DNA of 42,130 bases from positions 1 to 42,130 of the forward strand of contig QCEM01000015.1 in the NCBI GenBank assembly GCA_003280605.1. The letters are read 5' to 3'. Origin of the DNA: SAR116 cluster bacterium AG-355-O21 (GTDB lineage Bacteria; Pseudomonadota; Alphaproteobacteria; Thalassobaculales; Thalassobaculaceae). Below are positions 1 to 7,179 of this stretch, in pieces. A program made the translations under genes and the position numbers. Every line of letters starts with the position of its first letter. Position 1 is the stretch's first letter. The notes under the pieces are model-generated. The model was not told the origin of the DNA. It was given only the letters and a program-made list of their open reading frames with translations, and did no database searches.

Positions 1-288
1 ATCGCAGACAAGACAGACCGGTGCCGCAAAGGCGATTTCAAGGCGAAGGTGGCTCTTGAAGCTTTGCGTGGCGACAAGACGATCCAGGAAATAGCGACCC
101 GGCACAAGGTGCACCCAAACCAGGTGAGCACATGGAAGCGTCAGGCGATGGAGGGTCTGGGCGCGGTGTTTTCGGGTGGCGCCGATAAGGGCCGTGGAGA
201 TCACGAGGACGAGGTCCATGATCTGCACGCCAAGATCGGCCAGTTGACGGTGGAACGGGATTTTTTGGCCAAAGGGCTCAGGCGATGA
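1..288 (+). CDS. IS3 transposase OrfA, 5'-truncated by window edge
   Basis: This is the DNA-binding subunit of an IS3-type transposase. The frame is open from base 1, and the motif FKAKVALEALRGDKTIQEIA followed by HKVHPNQVSTWKRQ is the classic OrfA helix-turn-helix. The C-terminal part (KIGQLTVERDFLAKGL) is the short leucine-zipper-like helix used for multimerisation. The true start is upstream of the window, probably by only a few codons. The stop TGA (286-288) overlaps the orfB ATG (285-287) as ATGA, so orfB is translated by coupling or by frameshift. Confidence 0.85.
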   Translation: MADKTDRCRKGDFKAKVALEALRGDKTIQEIATRHKVHPNQVSTWKRQAMEGLGAVFSGGADKGRGDHEDEVHDLHAKIGQLTVERDFLAKGLRR

Positions 289-1214
289 GCCGGGGGGAAC
301 GCAAGGCGATGATCAGGCGTAACCGCCCCGGCCTGAGCTTGAGCCGCCAATGCGATCTGCTTTCGATCAGCCGGTCTTCGTTCTATTACGTTCTGAAGGG
401 CGAGAGCCCGGAGAACCTGACGCTGATGCGGCGTATCGATGAGTTGTTCCTCAAGTATCCATTTTACGGCTCTCGCCAGATGGTGCGCCAGTTGCGCCGC
501 GAGGGCGTTGGCGCCGGTCGGCATCGCGTTCGACGCCTGATGCGATTGATGGGCCTGGAGGCGATTTATCAGGCGCCGAGAACCAGTGACCCTCACCCGG
601 AACACAGGATTTACCCGTATCTGCTGAGGAATCTGGAGATCACGCGACCCAATCAGGTCTGGTGTGCCGACATTACCTACATCCCGGTTCAGCGCGGCTT
701 TTTGTATCTGGTCGCGATCATGGACTGGGCGACCCGCCACGTCCTCGCGTGGTGGCTGTCGAACACCATGGATGCCGGGTTCTGCGTCGAGGCCCTGAAC
801 GAGGCGCTGTCCAGATACGGCAAACCGGAAATCTTCAATACAGATCAGGGCAGCCAGTTCACCAGCTATGACTTTACTGGTGTCCTCAAGGACGCGGAGA
901 TCACGATCTCCATGGACGGGCGGGGCCGGTGCATGGACAACATCTTCATCGAACGCCTGTGGCGTTCGCTCAAGTACGAGGCCATCTATCTGCACGAATT
1001 GACGGACGGCTTTGTGGCCGAGCGTGTGATCGGCGAATGGATCGACTTCTAAAACACCGAGCGGCCCCATTCGTCCTTCGATGGCCGGACGCCAGCAGAG
1101 GCTTACGGAAATGTACGGCCTGTGGATATGATGGATAAGCCTGACGGCTTACCCACATCCCCACAGGTTCCACAACAGCAACAAGATGTGATAAACAGGA
1201 TTCAGGCAGCATGA
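285..1214 (+). pseudogene. IS3 transposase OrfB with a premature stop
   Basis: This is the DDE/RNase H-fold integrase subunit of the element. The catalytic triad is present at D129 (in WCADITY), D187 (NTDQGSQFTS) and E223 (DNIFIERLW), with 35 residues between the last two. Reading stops at TAA 1050-1052, just after WIDF. The same frame then continues without interruption as NTERPHSSFDGRTPAEAYG, the conserved family end, to a TGA at 1212-1214. The stop therefore replaces the tyrosine codon of the WIDFYNTERPH motif, a single-base TAC-to-TAA change. Full length would be 309 aa; the truncated product is 255 aa. Activity is doubtful because the lost motif is strongly conserved. Confidence 0.85.
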
Positions 1215-1280
1215 TCAGCAACAGGAATACACCTTAACTTCGCTGCCTAACTGTCCAACAATGTGGGACCACCTCAGACC

Positions 1281-2708
1281 ATGGATGAATCTGGTTATTT
1301 TGATGAAATGCACGGCATAGATGGGGAGACTACCCGTCCAGCATACCAACTATATAATGACTGGTATAAATCAGAAGACGCCACTCGCTTGCGCAAGAAG
1401 CAAAAAGAGGCAGAAAGATTATTTCGCCTGACGGGTATAACGTTCAATGTTTATGGTGATGAAAAGGCGGAAGAAAGGTTAATCCCCTTCGATATCGTTC
1501 CACGGATACTGTCTGGACGTGAATGGGCACGTCTGTCTCAAGGTATTCGCCAGCGCGTTGGTGCGATTAATGCTTTTTTGCATGACATTTATCACAAACA
1601 AGAAATTTTGAAAGCTGGCAGACTACCTGTAGATCTAGTGTCAAATAACGAAGCATTTTTGCCTCAAATGTTAGGGGTTAATCCAGCTGGAAAAGTGTAT
1701 ACGCATGTCGTTGGAATTGATTTAGTTAGAACTGGTCCAGACGAATTTTACGTCCTGGAAGATAATGCGAGAACACCTTCGGGTGTAAGCTATATGCTCG
1801 AAAACAGGGAAACTATGCTGCAAATGTTCCCAGAGCTTTTCGCCGCAAATCGTGTTGCTCCAATTTCAAATTATCCAGCACTTCTACATCAATCTTTGTC
1901 CGAAAGTGCTCCCGCATGGATAAATGATAATCCAACAATCGCACTTTTAACTCCAGGCACCTTTAATTCTGCATATTACGAACACAGCTTCCTTGCGGAT
2001 AAAATGGGAATTGAGCTTGTTGAAAGTCACGACCTTCAGGTTGTAGATGGCCGTGTCGCTATGCGTACAACAAAGGGTTACACTCCAATTGATGTATTAT
2101 ACCGCCGTGTTGATGACGATTATTTAGATCCGTTGAATTTTAATCCTGAAAGTCAACTTGGTGTTCCAGGCATATTTGATGTCTATCGCGCTGGTGGAAT
2201 TACAATTGCAAACGCACCAGGGACAGGCATTGCGGACGACAAAGCAATTTACAGTTACATCCCAGACATCATTGAATTTTATACTGGTGAAAAACCTATT
2301 TTAAAAAATGTGCCCACTTGGAGGTGTAGCGATAAGGACAGTTTACAATACGTCCTAGAAAACCTTGCTGAACTGGTAGTGAAGGAAGTGCATGGCTCTG
2401 GTGGGTATGGGATGTTAATTGGTCCTGCTGCTACGAGAAAAGAGTTGGAGGCTTTTAAAAGAAAATTAAGAGCACGGCCGCGCAATTATATTGCACAACC
2501 AACGCTATCGCTATCGACAGTGCCAATTTTCACAAAAGCGGGCTTGGCTCCAAGGCATGTTGACTTGCGGCCCTTCGTTTTAGTCAGCCCAAACAGAATT
2601 GATATTACCCCTGGTGGTCTTACACGCGTCGCACTCAAGAAAGGGAGCCTTGTTGTTAATTCTTCGCAAGGGGGTGGTACAAAAGATACTTGGGTGCTGG
2701 AGGATTAA
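1281..2708 (+). CDS. Circularly permuted ATP-grasp protein (DUF404/DUF407, COG2308 type)
   Basis: This is a predicted ATP-dependent peptide or amide ligase; the substrate is unknown. In 475 aa it shows the family marks: FDEMHG near the start, GDEKAEERLIPFDIVPRI, EDNARTPSGVSYM (about 160-172), the glycine-rich EVHGSGGYGMLIGP (about 369-382) and HVDLRPFVL (about 426-434). I start it at ATG 1281; an earlier in-frame GTG at 1263 lies inside the IS end. No ribosome binding site is visible, since the upstream DNA belongs to the IS. It heads a tight four-gene operon with alpha-E, transglutaminase and Anbu genes, a cluster type predicted to make and cleave peptide tags or small modified peptides. Base composition is clearly more AT-rich than the chromosome to the right, suggesting transfer. 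Confidence 0.9.
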   Translation: MDESGYFDEMHGIDGETTRPAYQLYNDWYKSEDATRLRKKQKEAERLFRLTGITFNVYGDEKAEERLIPFDIVPRILSGREWARLSQGIRQRVGAINAFLHDIYHKQEILKAGRLPVDLVSNNEAFLPQMLGVNPAGKVYTHVVGIDLVRTGPDEFYVLEDNARTPSGVSYMLENRETMLQMFPELFAANRVAPISNYPALLHQSLSESAPAWINDNPTIALLTPGTFNSAYYEHSFLADKMGIELVESHDLQVVDGRVAMRTTKGYTPIDVLYRRVDDDYLDPLNFNPESQLGVPGIFDVYRAGGITIANAPGTGIADDKAIYSYIPDIIEFYTGEKPILKNVPTWRCSDKDSLQYVLENLAELVVKEVHGSGGYGMLIGPAATRKELEAFKRKLRARPRNYIAQPTLSLSTVPIFTKAGLAPRHVDLRPFVLVSPNRIDITPGGLTRVALKKGSLVVNSSQGGGTKDTWVLED

Positions 2709-2711
2709 CGC

Positions 2712-3650
2712 ATGTTAGGACGCACCGCAGGTGGATTATTTTGGATGTTCCGCTACTTGGAGCGCGCAGAAAATATATCCAGACTCATTGATGCCGGTTT
2801 GAGAATTTCGCTAACAAGAAGTGGTGATAATCAGGGTGACTGGAATAGCATATTAAAGACTGCAGCGGTTTTAGAAAAATTTCATGAGGCATATTCATTA
2901 GAAATCAATCTGACCTCTGCAACAGACTGGTTATTAAGAGACAAAACAAATCCATCAAGCGTCTTAGTTTCTATTGAGTCTGCGCGTAGCAACGCTCGAA
3001 TGGTTCGGACTGCGCTCACACGTGAGGTTTGGGAGGCTGTAAATGAAGCGTGGATGCTGATATCGCAAGCGCTAAGCCGAAAAGTTTCTGAGCGTGATCT
3101 GCCTGCTGTTCTACATCTAATCAGAGAACGGGTAGCATATGTGCGTGGCTCATTGCATGGGACCATGCTTAGAAATGAGATTTTTAACTTTGCGCGTATT
3201 GGAACTTTTTTGGAAAGAGCAGATAGTACAGCGCGCATTTTAGACGTGAAATATTACGTTTTATTGCCGTCGGCATCTTTTATTGGATCATCTCTCGATA
3301 ACGTCCAATGGAGCACAATACTTCGCTCAGTATCCGGTGAGGGTGGTTTTCAAATGTCTTACGGTCAGCGCCCAAAGCCACGAGAAATTGCACAGTTTCT
3401 AATACTGGATAATCGTATGCCTCGCAGTTTGACCTTTTGTGCAAATAAAATTGTTTCCAATCTGCAATATTTACAAATAGATAATTTGCAAGCGCCGCCA
3501 TCAAGCGCCATGGCAAATCGTTTATTGTTGTCTGAAAAGAATATTGATCAAATTTTTGATGAAGGGTTACACGAATATATCCAAAATTTCTTATTACAAA
3601 GTGCGGAATTGGCGCGGCAGGTTGAAGTTGATTATCGATTTTATAGATGA
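2712..3650 (+). CDS. Alpha-E domain protein (DUF403, COG2307 type)
   Basis: This 312-aa, mostly helical protein opens with MLGRTAGGLFWMFRYLERAE, the diagnostic start of alpha-E proteins (family form: LFWxxRYxERAEN). The family has no proven activity. It is almost always encoded beside the permuted ATP-grasp protein and is thought to work with it, either as a partner subunit or as a second transferase. GGAGG at 2699-2703 is a good ribosome binding site, and the gene begins 3 bp after its neighbour's stop. Its own stop TGA (3648-3650) overlaps the next ATG as ATGA, so expression of the two is coupled. Codon use is AT-rich like the rest of the island. Confidence 0.9.
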   Translation: MLGRTAGGLFWMFRYLERAENISRLIDAGLRISLTRSGDNQGDWNSILKTAAVLEKFHEAYSLEINLTSATDWLLRDKTNPSSVLVSIESARSNARMVRTALTREVWEAVNEAWMLISQALSRKVSERDLPAVLHLIRERVAYVRGSLHGTMLRNEIFNFARIGTFLERADSTARILDVKYYVLLPSASFIGSSLDNVQWSTILRSVSGEGGFQMSYGQRPKPREIAQFLILDNRMPRSLTFCANKIVSNLQYLQIDNLQAPPSSAMANRLLLSEKNIDQIFDEGLHEYIQNFLLQSAELARQVEVDYRFYR

Positions 3651-4453
3651 CTAAAACACTAAAGATTGAGCATCAAACATCGTATTCTTATGGGGCTGAA
3701 TTGGCTTACGCTGTTTTACAGTTGAGATTAACACCCGTGAAGATTATGGGACAGGTCATAGAGGACTGGCAATGTCATATTCATGGTGGCAAGGAAGAAT
3801 TTAACTTCACAGATCAGAATGGAAACATAGTAAAGTTAATAACCTCTGAGCCAGATACCAAGGTAATAGAAATCAAAGCGAGCGGAACCGTTAAAGTCAA
3901 TGATACAAATGGTGTGGCTGGTGAGATCGCGTGTTCGACGCCAACATGGTTATTTAAAAACCAAACGCCCCTAACTGATCTGGGAAATTTAAGCGGTGAC
4001 TTCACGAACAATTGCGCAGGTGATATTGGAAGCATCGGTTGGCTACACTCACTCTCAGCTCAAATAAAAGATAAAGTTCACTATAAAATCGCGGAGACAG
4101 AGACGAATAGTTCTGCTCTCCAAGCCGTGCAAAAAGGCTTGGGTGTTTGCCAAGATCATACTCATATCTTTATTGGATGCTGCAGATCTGTTGGTATTCC
4201 ATCGCGTTACGTTTCTGGGTATTTGCTACTTGATGATGTGGAACATCAAACTGCTATGCATGCTTGGGCAGAAGCTTTTGTTCCATCGTTAGGCTGGGTT
4301 GGATTTGATGTTTCAAACGGTGTCTCACCCGACACGAAATATGTTCGAATTGCTCAAGGCCGAGATTACAAAGATGTTGCACCTGTAAAGGGAAGTATTT
4401 TTGGTGGTCTAGAAGAGTTGATGTCGGTAAACTTAATTGTACAACAACAGTAG
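3647..4453 (+). CDS. Transglutaminase-like cysteine protease
   Basis: This 268-aa protein has an N-terminal beta-rich domain (IEHQTSYSYGAELAYAVLQL, LRLTP), typical of bacterial transglutaminase-like proteins, and then the papain-like core. The predicted triad is complete: C168 in GLGVCQDHTHIF, H205 in MHAWAEAFV and D221 in GWVGFDVSNG. Relatives act as peptidases or amide-bond-forming enzymes. In this cluster it is expected to process the product of the ATP-grasp/alpha-E pair. There is no signal peptide, so it is probably cytoplasmic. The start overlaps the alpha-E stop by 4 bp, and the Anbu gene follows 9 bp later. Confidence 0.9.
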   Translation: MTKTLKIEHQTSYSYGAELAYAVLQLRLTPVKIMGQVIEDWQCHIHGGKEEFNFTDQNGNIVKLITSEPDTKVIEIKASGTVKVNDTNGVAGEIACSTPTWLFKNQTPLTDLGNLSGDFTNNCAGDIGSIGWLHSLSAQIKDKVHYKIAETETNSSALQAVQKGLGVCQDHTHIFIGCCRSVGIPSRYVSGYLLLDDVEHQTAMHAWAEAFVPSLGWVGFDVSNGVSPDTKYVRIAQGRDYKDVAPVKGSIFGGLEELMSVNLIVQQQ

Positions 4454-4462
4454 GAATAAGGT

Positions 4463-5194
4463 GTGTCATATTGCGTAGCGATGCAGCTCAACAATGGGCT
4501 TATATTCATGTCAGACACACGGACAAATGCGGGTGTCGATAATATTTCTCAATCCTGCAAGTTGTTCACATTTGAGAAAAAAAACGAACGATTTATCACC
4601 CTATTGGCTGCGGGAAATCTTGCAACCACTCAGTCTGTGATATCTCTTTTAGAAGAAAGAAATAAAGCACCGACAGAGCGCGGGCCATCCATTATGGAAG
4701 CGCCGTCGATGTTTCAAGTGGCGCGGTTGGTTGGTGACACGCTTCGAGAAGTTATTCAACGTAATTCAGACGTAGGTCAAAAAGCGGATTCAACCTTTCA
4801 TGCGACCTTTATCGTAGGCGGACAAATAGATGGAAGTGAACCTCGGCTCTTTTTGATCTATCCAGAAGGGAATTTTATCGAAGCCAGTACGGATACCCCA
4901 TATTCTCAGATTGGTGAGACGAAATATGGAAGACCGATAATGTTACGTGCTTATGATGCGGAGATGAGTTGGGAAGCTGCCATAAAACTTTTGCTGATCA
5001 GTTTTGACTCCACCGTCAAGGCAAACCTATCCGTTGGGTTGCCGCTTGATATGCTTGTATATCAGAAGGACTCTTTTGCGAGTATGTACCGAGATCGAAT
5101 TACCTCTGAAGACCCATATTTTTTGAGTGTATCTAATGGGTGGGGCGAAGCTTTGAAATCTGCTTTTGACCAGCTACCCGACTTCAAATTTTAA
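4463..5194 (+). CDS. Anbu-type proteasome-like N-terminal-nucleophile hydrolase
   Basis: This 243-aa protein belongs to the proteasome beta / HslV superfamily, Anbu branch (COG3484). Family marks are YCVAMQLNNGLIFMSDTRTN, AGVDNISQSCKLFTF and LLAAGNLATTQSV. After removal of the initiator Met, the first residue is Ser, where Anbu proteins normally have Thr. Counting from that Ser, Asp17 and Lys32, which support the nucleophile, are retained. The start is GTG 4463, with AGGA at 4452-4455 as the binding site; no other start gives the required N-terminus. As the fourth gene of the operon it would provide the peptidase step. Serine can serve as an N-terminal nucleophile in this fold, so it is probably still active, but that is inference. 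Confidence 0.9.
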   Translation: MSYCVAMQLNNGLIFMSDTRTNAGVDNISQSCKLFTFEKKNERFITLLAAGNLATTQSVISLLEERNKAPTERGPSIMEAPSMFQVARLVGDTLREVIQRNSDVGQKADSTFHATFIVGGQIDGSEPRLFLIYPEGNFIEASTDTPYSQIGETKYGRPIMLRAYDAEMSWEAAIKLLLISFDSTVKANLSVGLPLDMLVYQKDSFASMYRDRITSEDPYFLSVSNGWGEALKSAFDQLPDFKF

Positions 5195-5266
5195 AACTTT
5201 GTTTGCTCAAGCAGCATATACTACCAGCGCGAGGCAGGCCCCTACTGAGTTATTGGGCTGAAAACC

Positions 5267-5413
5267 ATGGAAATCCTGCGCCGTCCCGGCCAGTATGAAC
5301 AGCCGCGCACCATCGGCAAAACCCTGCAGCAGATGCAGTCTCAGCGGCTGAATACAGCCGGGATCGCCCATCAGATTGTCAGGGATGAAACGCTGTTCGA
5401 TATTCTGTTTACA
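5267..5413 (+). pseudogene. Unrecognised gene fragment cut by IS
   Basis: An ATG-started reading frame (MEILRRPGQYEQPR, then KTLQQMQSQRL and GIAHQIVRDETLFDILF) runs into the left end of the second IS at 5414. Beyond that point the frame is IS sequence. Codon use is GC-rich, unlike the Anbu operon just upstream, so the DNA has a different origin. The predicted peptide is hydrophilic and helical; I do not recognise a family. It is either the N-terminus of an interrupted gene or a relic. The other side of the IS encodes an unrelated C-terminus. Confidence 0.4.
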
Positions 5414-5468
5414 TGTCTTAGCCCCCTAGAACTGTGCCAGTATATTTTGGCAAAGGGAGTGAGGAAAG

Positions 5469-5756
5469 ATGGCTCGAAAGCGTTATTCTGATGAAGATGT
5501 GTTGAAGTTGTTACGCGAGATTGATGTTCATTTGCATGATGGTTTGGACGTTGTGAGTGCGTGTCGCAAAGCTGGGATTTCAGATAAGAGTTATTATTAC
5601 TGGCGTAAGAAGTTTGGAGGCCTTTCTCGTTCACAGGTTTCTGAGATGAAATCGCTCAAGAAAGAAAACGAGCGCTTGAAGAAAATCGTCGCTGACTTGC
5701 AGTTAGACAAGGTGATCCTGAAGGAGAGCCTTGATCATCTAAAGCCGCGGGCCTGA
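5469..5756 (+). CDS. IS3 transposase OrfA
   Basis: This 95-aa helix-turn-helix protein has the motifs KRYSDEDVLKLLREID and ACRKAGISDKSYYYWRKKFG, followed by a coiled segment (KSLKKENERLKKIVADLQLD). It is the DNA-recognition half of the transposase and also a likely inhibitor when made alone. A GTGAGGA site at 5459-5465 precedes the ATG at 5469. Its stop TGA (5754-5756) overlaps the beginning of the orfB frame. Confidence 0.9.
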   Translation: MARKRYSDEDVLKLLREIDVHLHDGLDVVSACRKAGISDKSYYYWRKKFGGLSRSQVSEMKSLKKENERLKKIVADLQLDKVILKESLDHLKPRA

Positions 5757-6601
5757 CGCGGGCTCAGCGTCGTCAGGCTGTTATTCATACGCGTCAAAAG
5801 CTGGATATTTCTGAGCGGCGTGCTTGCGCTGTTCTGGATGTAGCCCGCTCAACTCTGCGCTATCAAGCCAAACCAGTAGATGACAGCGCACTACGCTTGG
5901 CGATGATCCGGCTGGCCAAGCAATATGGGTGGTATGGTTATAGGAAAGTCACAGCCCTGCTGCGCATGGAAGGCTGGCGTGTTAACCACAAGAGGATCGA
6001 GCGCTTATGGAACGAAGAAGGTTTGCAGCTGCCGCGTCGGCACAAGAAGCGCAAACGGCTTTATCATAAAGACAGCTCCATCATCAGGTTGCGGCCCACA
6101 CACCCCAATCATATTTGGGCGATCGACTTTGTGCACGATAAGCTTAGCAATGGGCACGGCTATAAAATGCTCACGGTTCTAGATGAATATACCCGTGAGG
6201 CGCTCTGCGTGGCAGTGCGGTCCAAAATGAATGCCCATGATGTTTTGGAGACACTGCATCCGCTGTTGATGAAACATGGTAAGCCAGAGTTCTTTCGTTC
6301 TGACAACGGACCCGAGTTCATTGCCACGTATCTACAGGACTGGCTGAAGAGGATCGGTATCAAACCAATGCAAATCTATCCGGGCTCGCCTTGGGAAAAT
6401 GGGTATAACGAGCGCTTTAACGGCACCTTGCGGAAAGAAGTCTTCAACGCGGAATGGTTCCACACCACCAAACAAGCTCAGGTCGCAATCAATGCCTGGC
6501 TCAGGCAATACAACCAGATCAGACCTCACCATGCATTAAACATGCGCCCACCCGTCCCAGAAACCTTATTAGAGAAACCAAAAATCAATGGACGAATATA
6601 G
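5753..6601 (+). CDS. IS3 transposase OrfB (integrase subunit, -1 frame)
   Basis: This is the RNase H-fold catalytic part. Counting from the internal ATG at 5897, D77 (WAIDFVHDKL), D136 (RSDNGPEF) and E172 (PWENGYNERFNG) form the DDE triad, with 35 residues between the last two. The frame is coding well upstream of that ATG: the HTH-like LDISERRACAVLDVARSTLRY typical of orfB is read from about 5753. No ATG or GTG serves there, only CTG, so orfB is probably made as an OrfAB fusion by -1 frameshifting. The -1 frame is closed by TGA at 5732-5734, so a shift must fall between 5735 and 5756, where AAAG occurs at 5741. The frame is intact to the family-type end (RPHHALNMRPP). Confidence 0.88.
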   Translation: MTRAQRRQAVIHTRQKLDISERRACAVLDVARSTLRYQAKPVDDSALRLAMIRLAKQYGWYGYRKVTALLRMEGWRVNHKRIERLWNEEGLQLPRRHKKRKRLYHKDSSIIRLRPTHPNHIWAIDFVHDKLSNGHGYKMLTVLDEYTREALCVAVRSKMNAHDVLETLHPLLMKHGKPEFFRSDNGPEFIATYLQDWLKRIGIKPMQIYPGSPWENGYNERFNGTLRKEVFNAEWFHTTKQAQVAINAWLRQYNQIRPHHALNMRPPVPETLLEKPKINGRI

Positions 6602-6612
6602 GGGGCTGGACA

Positions 6613-6820
6613 TGTCTCAATGTGTGCATCCGATGCATCAGAAAGCCCGCGTGGATTAGATTTTTTGTTTTCAAAGAATCGTTTGAATGTCTCCATTTCA
6701 AGAGCGCAGTCACTTGTAATCGTCGCGGGTTCGCCCCGCCTTGCAACTTCGCCTGTAAACAATTTGCGTCAGATGGAGCTTGTGAATTTTTACGCTGAAA
6801 TTGTGCGTTATGGTGCGTGA
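6613..6820 (+). pseudogene. C-terminal remnant of a superfamily I DNA/RNA helicase
   Basis: The frame that emerges from the IS right end reads VSMCASDASESPRGLDFLFS, then KNRLNVSISRAQSLVIVAGS, and ends near QMELVNFYAEIVRYGA. RLNVSISRA is motif VI of UvrD/Dna2-like helicases. The whole stretch resembles the last residues of AAA_12/UvrD_C_2 enzymes, including RecB-like nuclease-helicase fusions of the TM0106 type. Everything N-terminal to this is missing, so the gene was cut by the IS or by a deletion at it. An ATG at 6620 could allow a 66-aa peptide, but it would lack all ATPase motifs. Confidence 0.7.
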
Positions 6821-6907
6821 GGCGAACCTCACCTGTCTGACATCAGTCGCTCCGCACCCTCCTTACTCCTGTTCATTACGTAACAAGTATATTGTCTGTA
6901 ACTCACG

Positions 6908-7024
6908 ATGAACTTTATCCGTGGAGTAGTCGTTGGGTCTGTTGACCCGTGGTATTTTCTAAAAAATCCTGCCGTTAAACAGGATATCATTCTGGATTTA
7001 ATAAAGTTTTTGGGGGCACTATGA
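6908..7024 (+). CDS. Candidate 38-aa small protein, coupled to the next ORF
   Basis: A short frame opens at ATG 6908, just after an in-frame TAA at 6899-6901. It reads MNFIRGVVVGSVDPWYFLKN and then a hydrophobic/helical tail (AVKQDIILDLIKFLGAL). Its stop TGA (7022-7024) overlaps the next ATG (7021-7023) as ATGA, the pattern of translational coupling. I recognise no family. The main support is the overlap with a second plausible ORF in an otherwise gene-free stretch; chance is not excluded. Confidence 0.4.
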   Translation: MNFIRGVVVGSVDPWYFLKNPAVKQDIILDLIKFLGAL

Positions 7025-7179
7025 CTTCTTATAATGAGTTCCTTCGCAGGGTGAAAGACACTTACGATGAAACTAAAGATGTTGGTGAGACTGCCAAGAA
7101 ACTGAAATGCACCAGAGCAGAGGTGCTTGAGGCACTGGGTTTCAGTGATGAATGGAATGCCTATTTCGATGACGAATGA
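7021..7179 (+). CDS. Candidate 52-aa small protein with HTH-like segment
   Basis: The frame begins MTSYNEFLRRVKDTYDET and continues with ETAKKLKCTRAEVLEALGF, which looks like a short helix-turn-helix, then an acidic end (FDDE). A G-rich stretch (7012-7016) lies close before the ATG. It overlaps the preceding mini-ORF by 4 bp. Amino-acid composition is protein-like (charged, amphipathic). No family is recognised; phage-type or toxin-antitoxin-type small regulators are possible, but that is only a guess from size and arrangement. Confidence 0.45.
   Translation: MTSYNEFLRRVKDTYDETKDVGETAKKLKCTRAEVLEALGFSDEWNAYFDDE

Larger units (their letters stand above)
1..1276 (+). mobile_element. IS3-family insertion sequence, left end outside window
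   Basis: Two overlapping ORFs with the IS3 arrangement (HTH orfA, DDE orfB) fill this stretch. The left end lies outside the window. The right end is placed at 1276: the last bases, read on the other strand, begin TGAGGTGGTCCCAC and continue to TTGTTGGACAG, the usual form of an IS3-family terminus starting with TG. The downstream gene starts only four bases later. The element carries a stop inside orfB, so it is probably not autonomous. The right boundary is inferred from family-like ends, because the partner repeat cannot be seen. Confidence 0.85.
5414..6612 (+). mobile_element. Second IS3-family insertion sequence, apparently complete
   Basis: The ends are imperfect inverted repeats. The left end starts TGTCTTAGCCCCCTA at 5414; the right end at 6612, read in reverse, starts TGTCCAGCCCCCTA. 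Inside are orfA and orfB in the -1 frame with a full DDE triad. The element differs in sequence and in termini from the IS at the left edge, so the two do not form a simple composite transposon. I see no 3-4 bp direct target duplication outside these ends. However, the 8-mer ACATGTCT spans both boundaries (5411-5418 and 6610-6617), which is odd. Confidence 0.85.

Noticed and set aside
201-1070. 289-codon frame on the minus strand of the first IS
   Set aside because: It is the antisense shadow of the transposase genes; its sequence has no family features.
1-6612. Composite transposon made of the two IS3 elements
   Set aside because: The two elements differ in transposase type and in terminal sequences, so they would not mobilise the middle segment as one unit.
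6817-6832. Hairpin GTGAGG-CGAA-CCTCAC at the end of the helicase remnant
   Set aside because: Only 6 bp with no T run; too weak to call a terminator.
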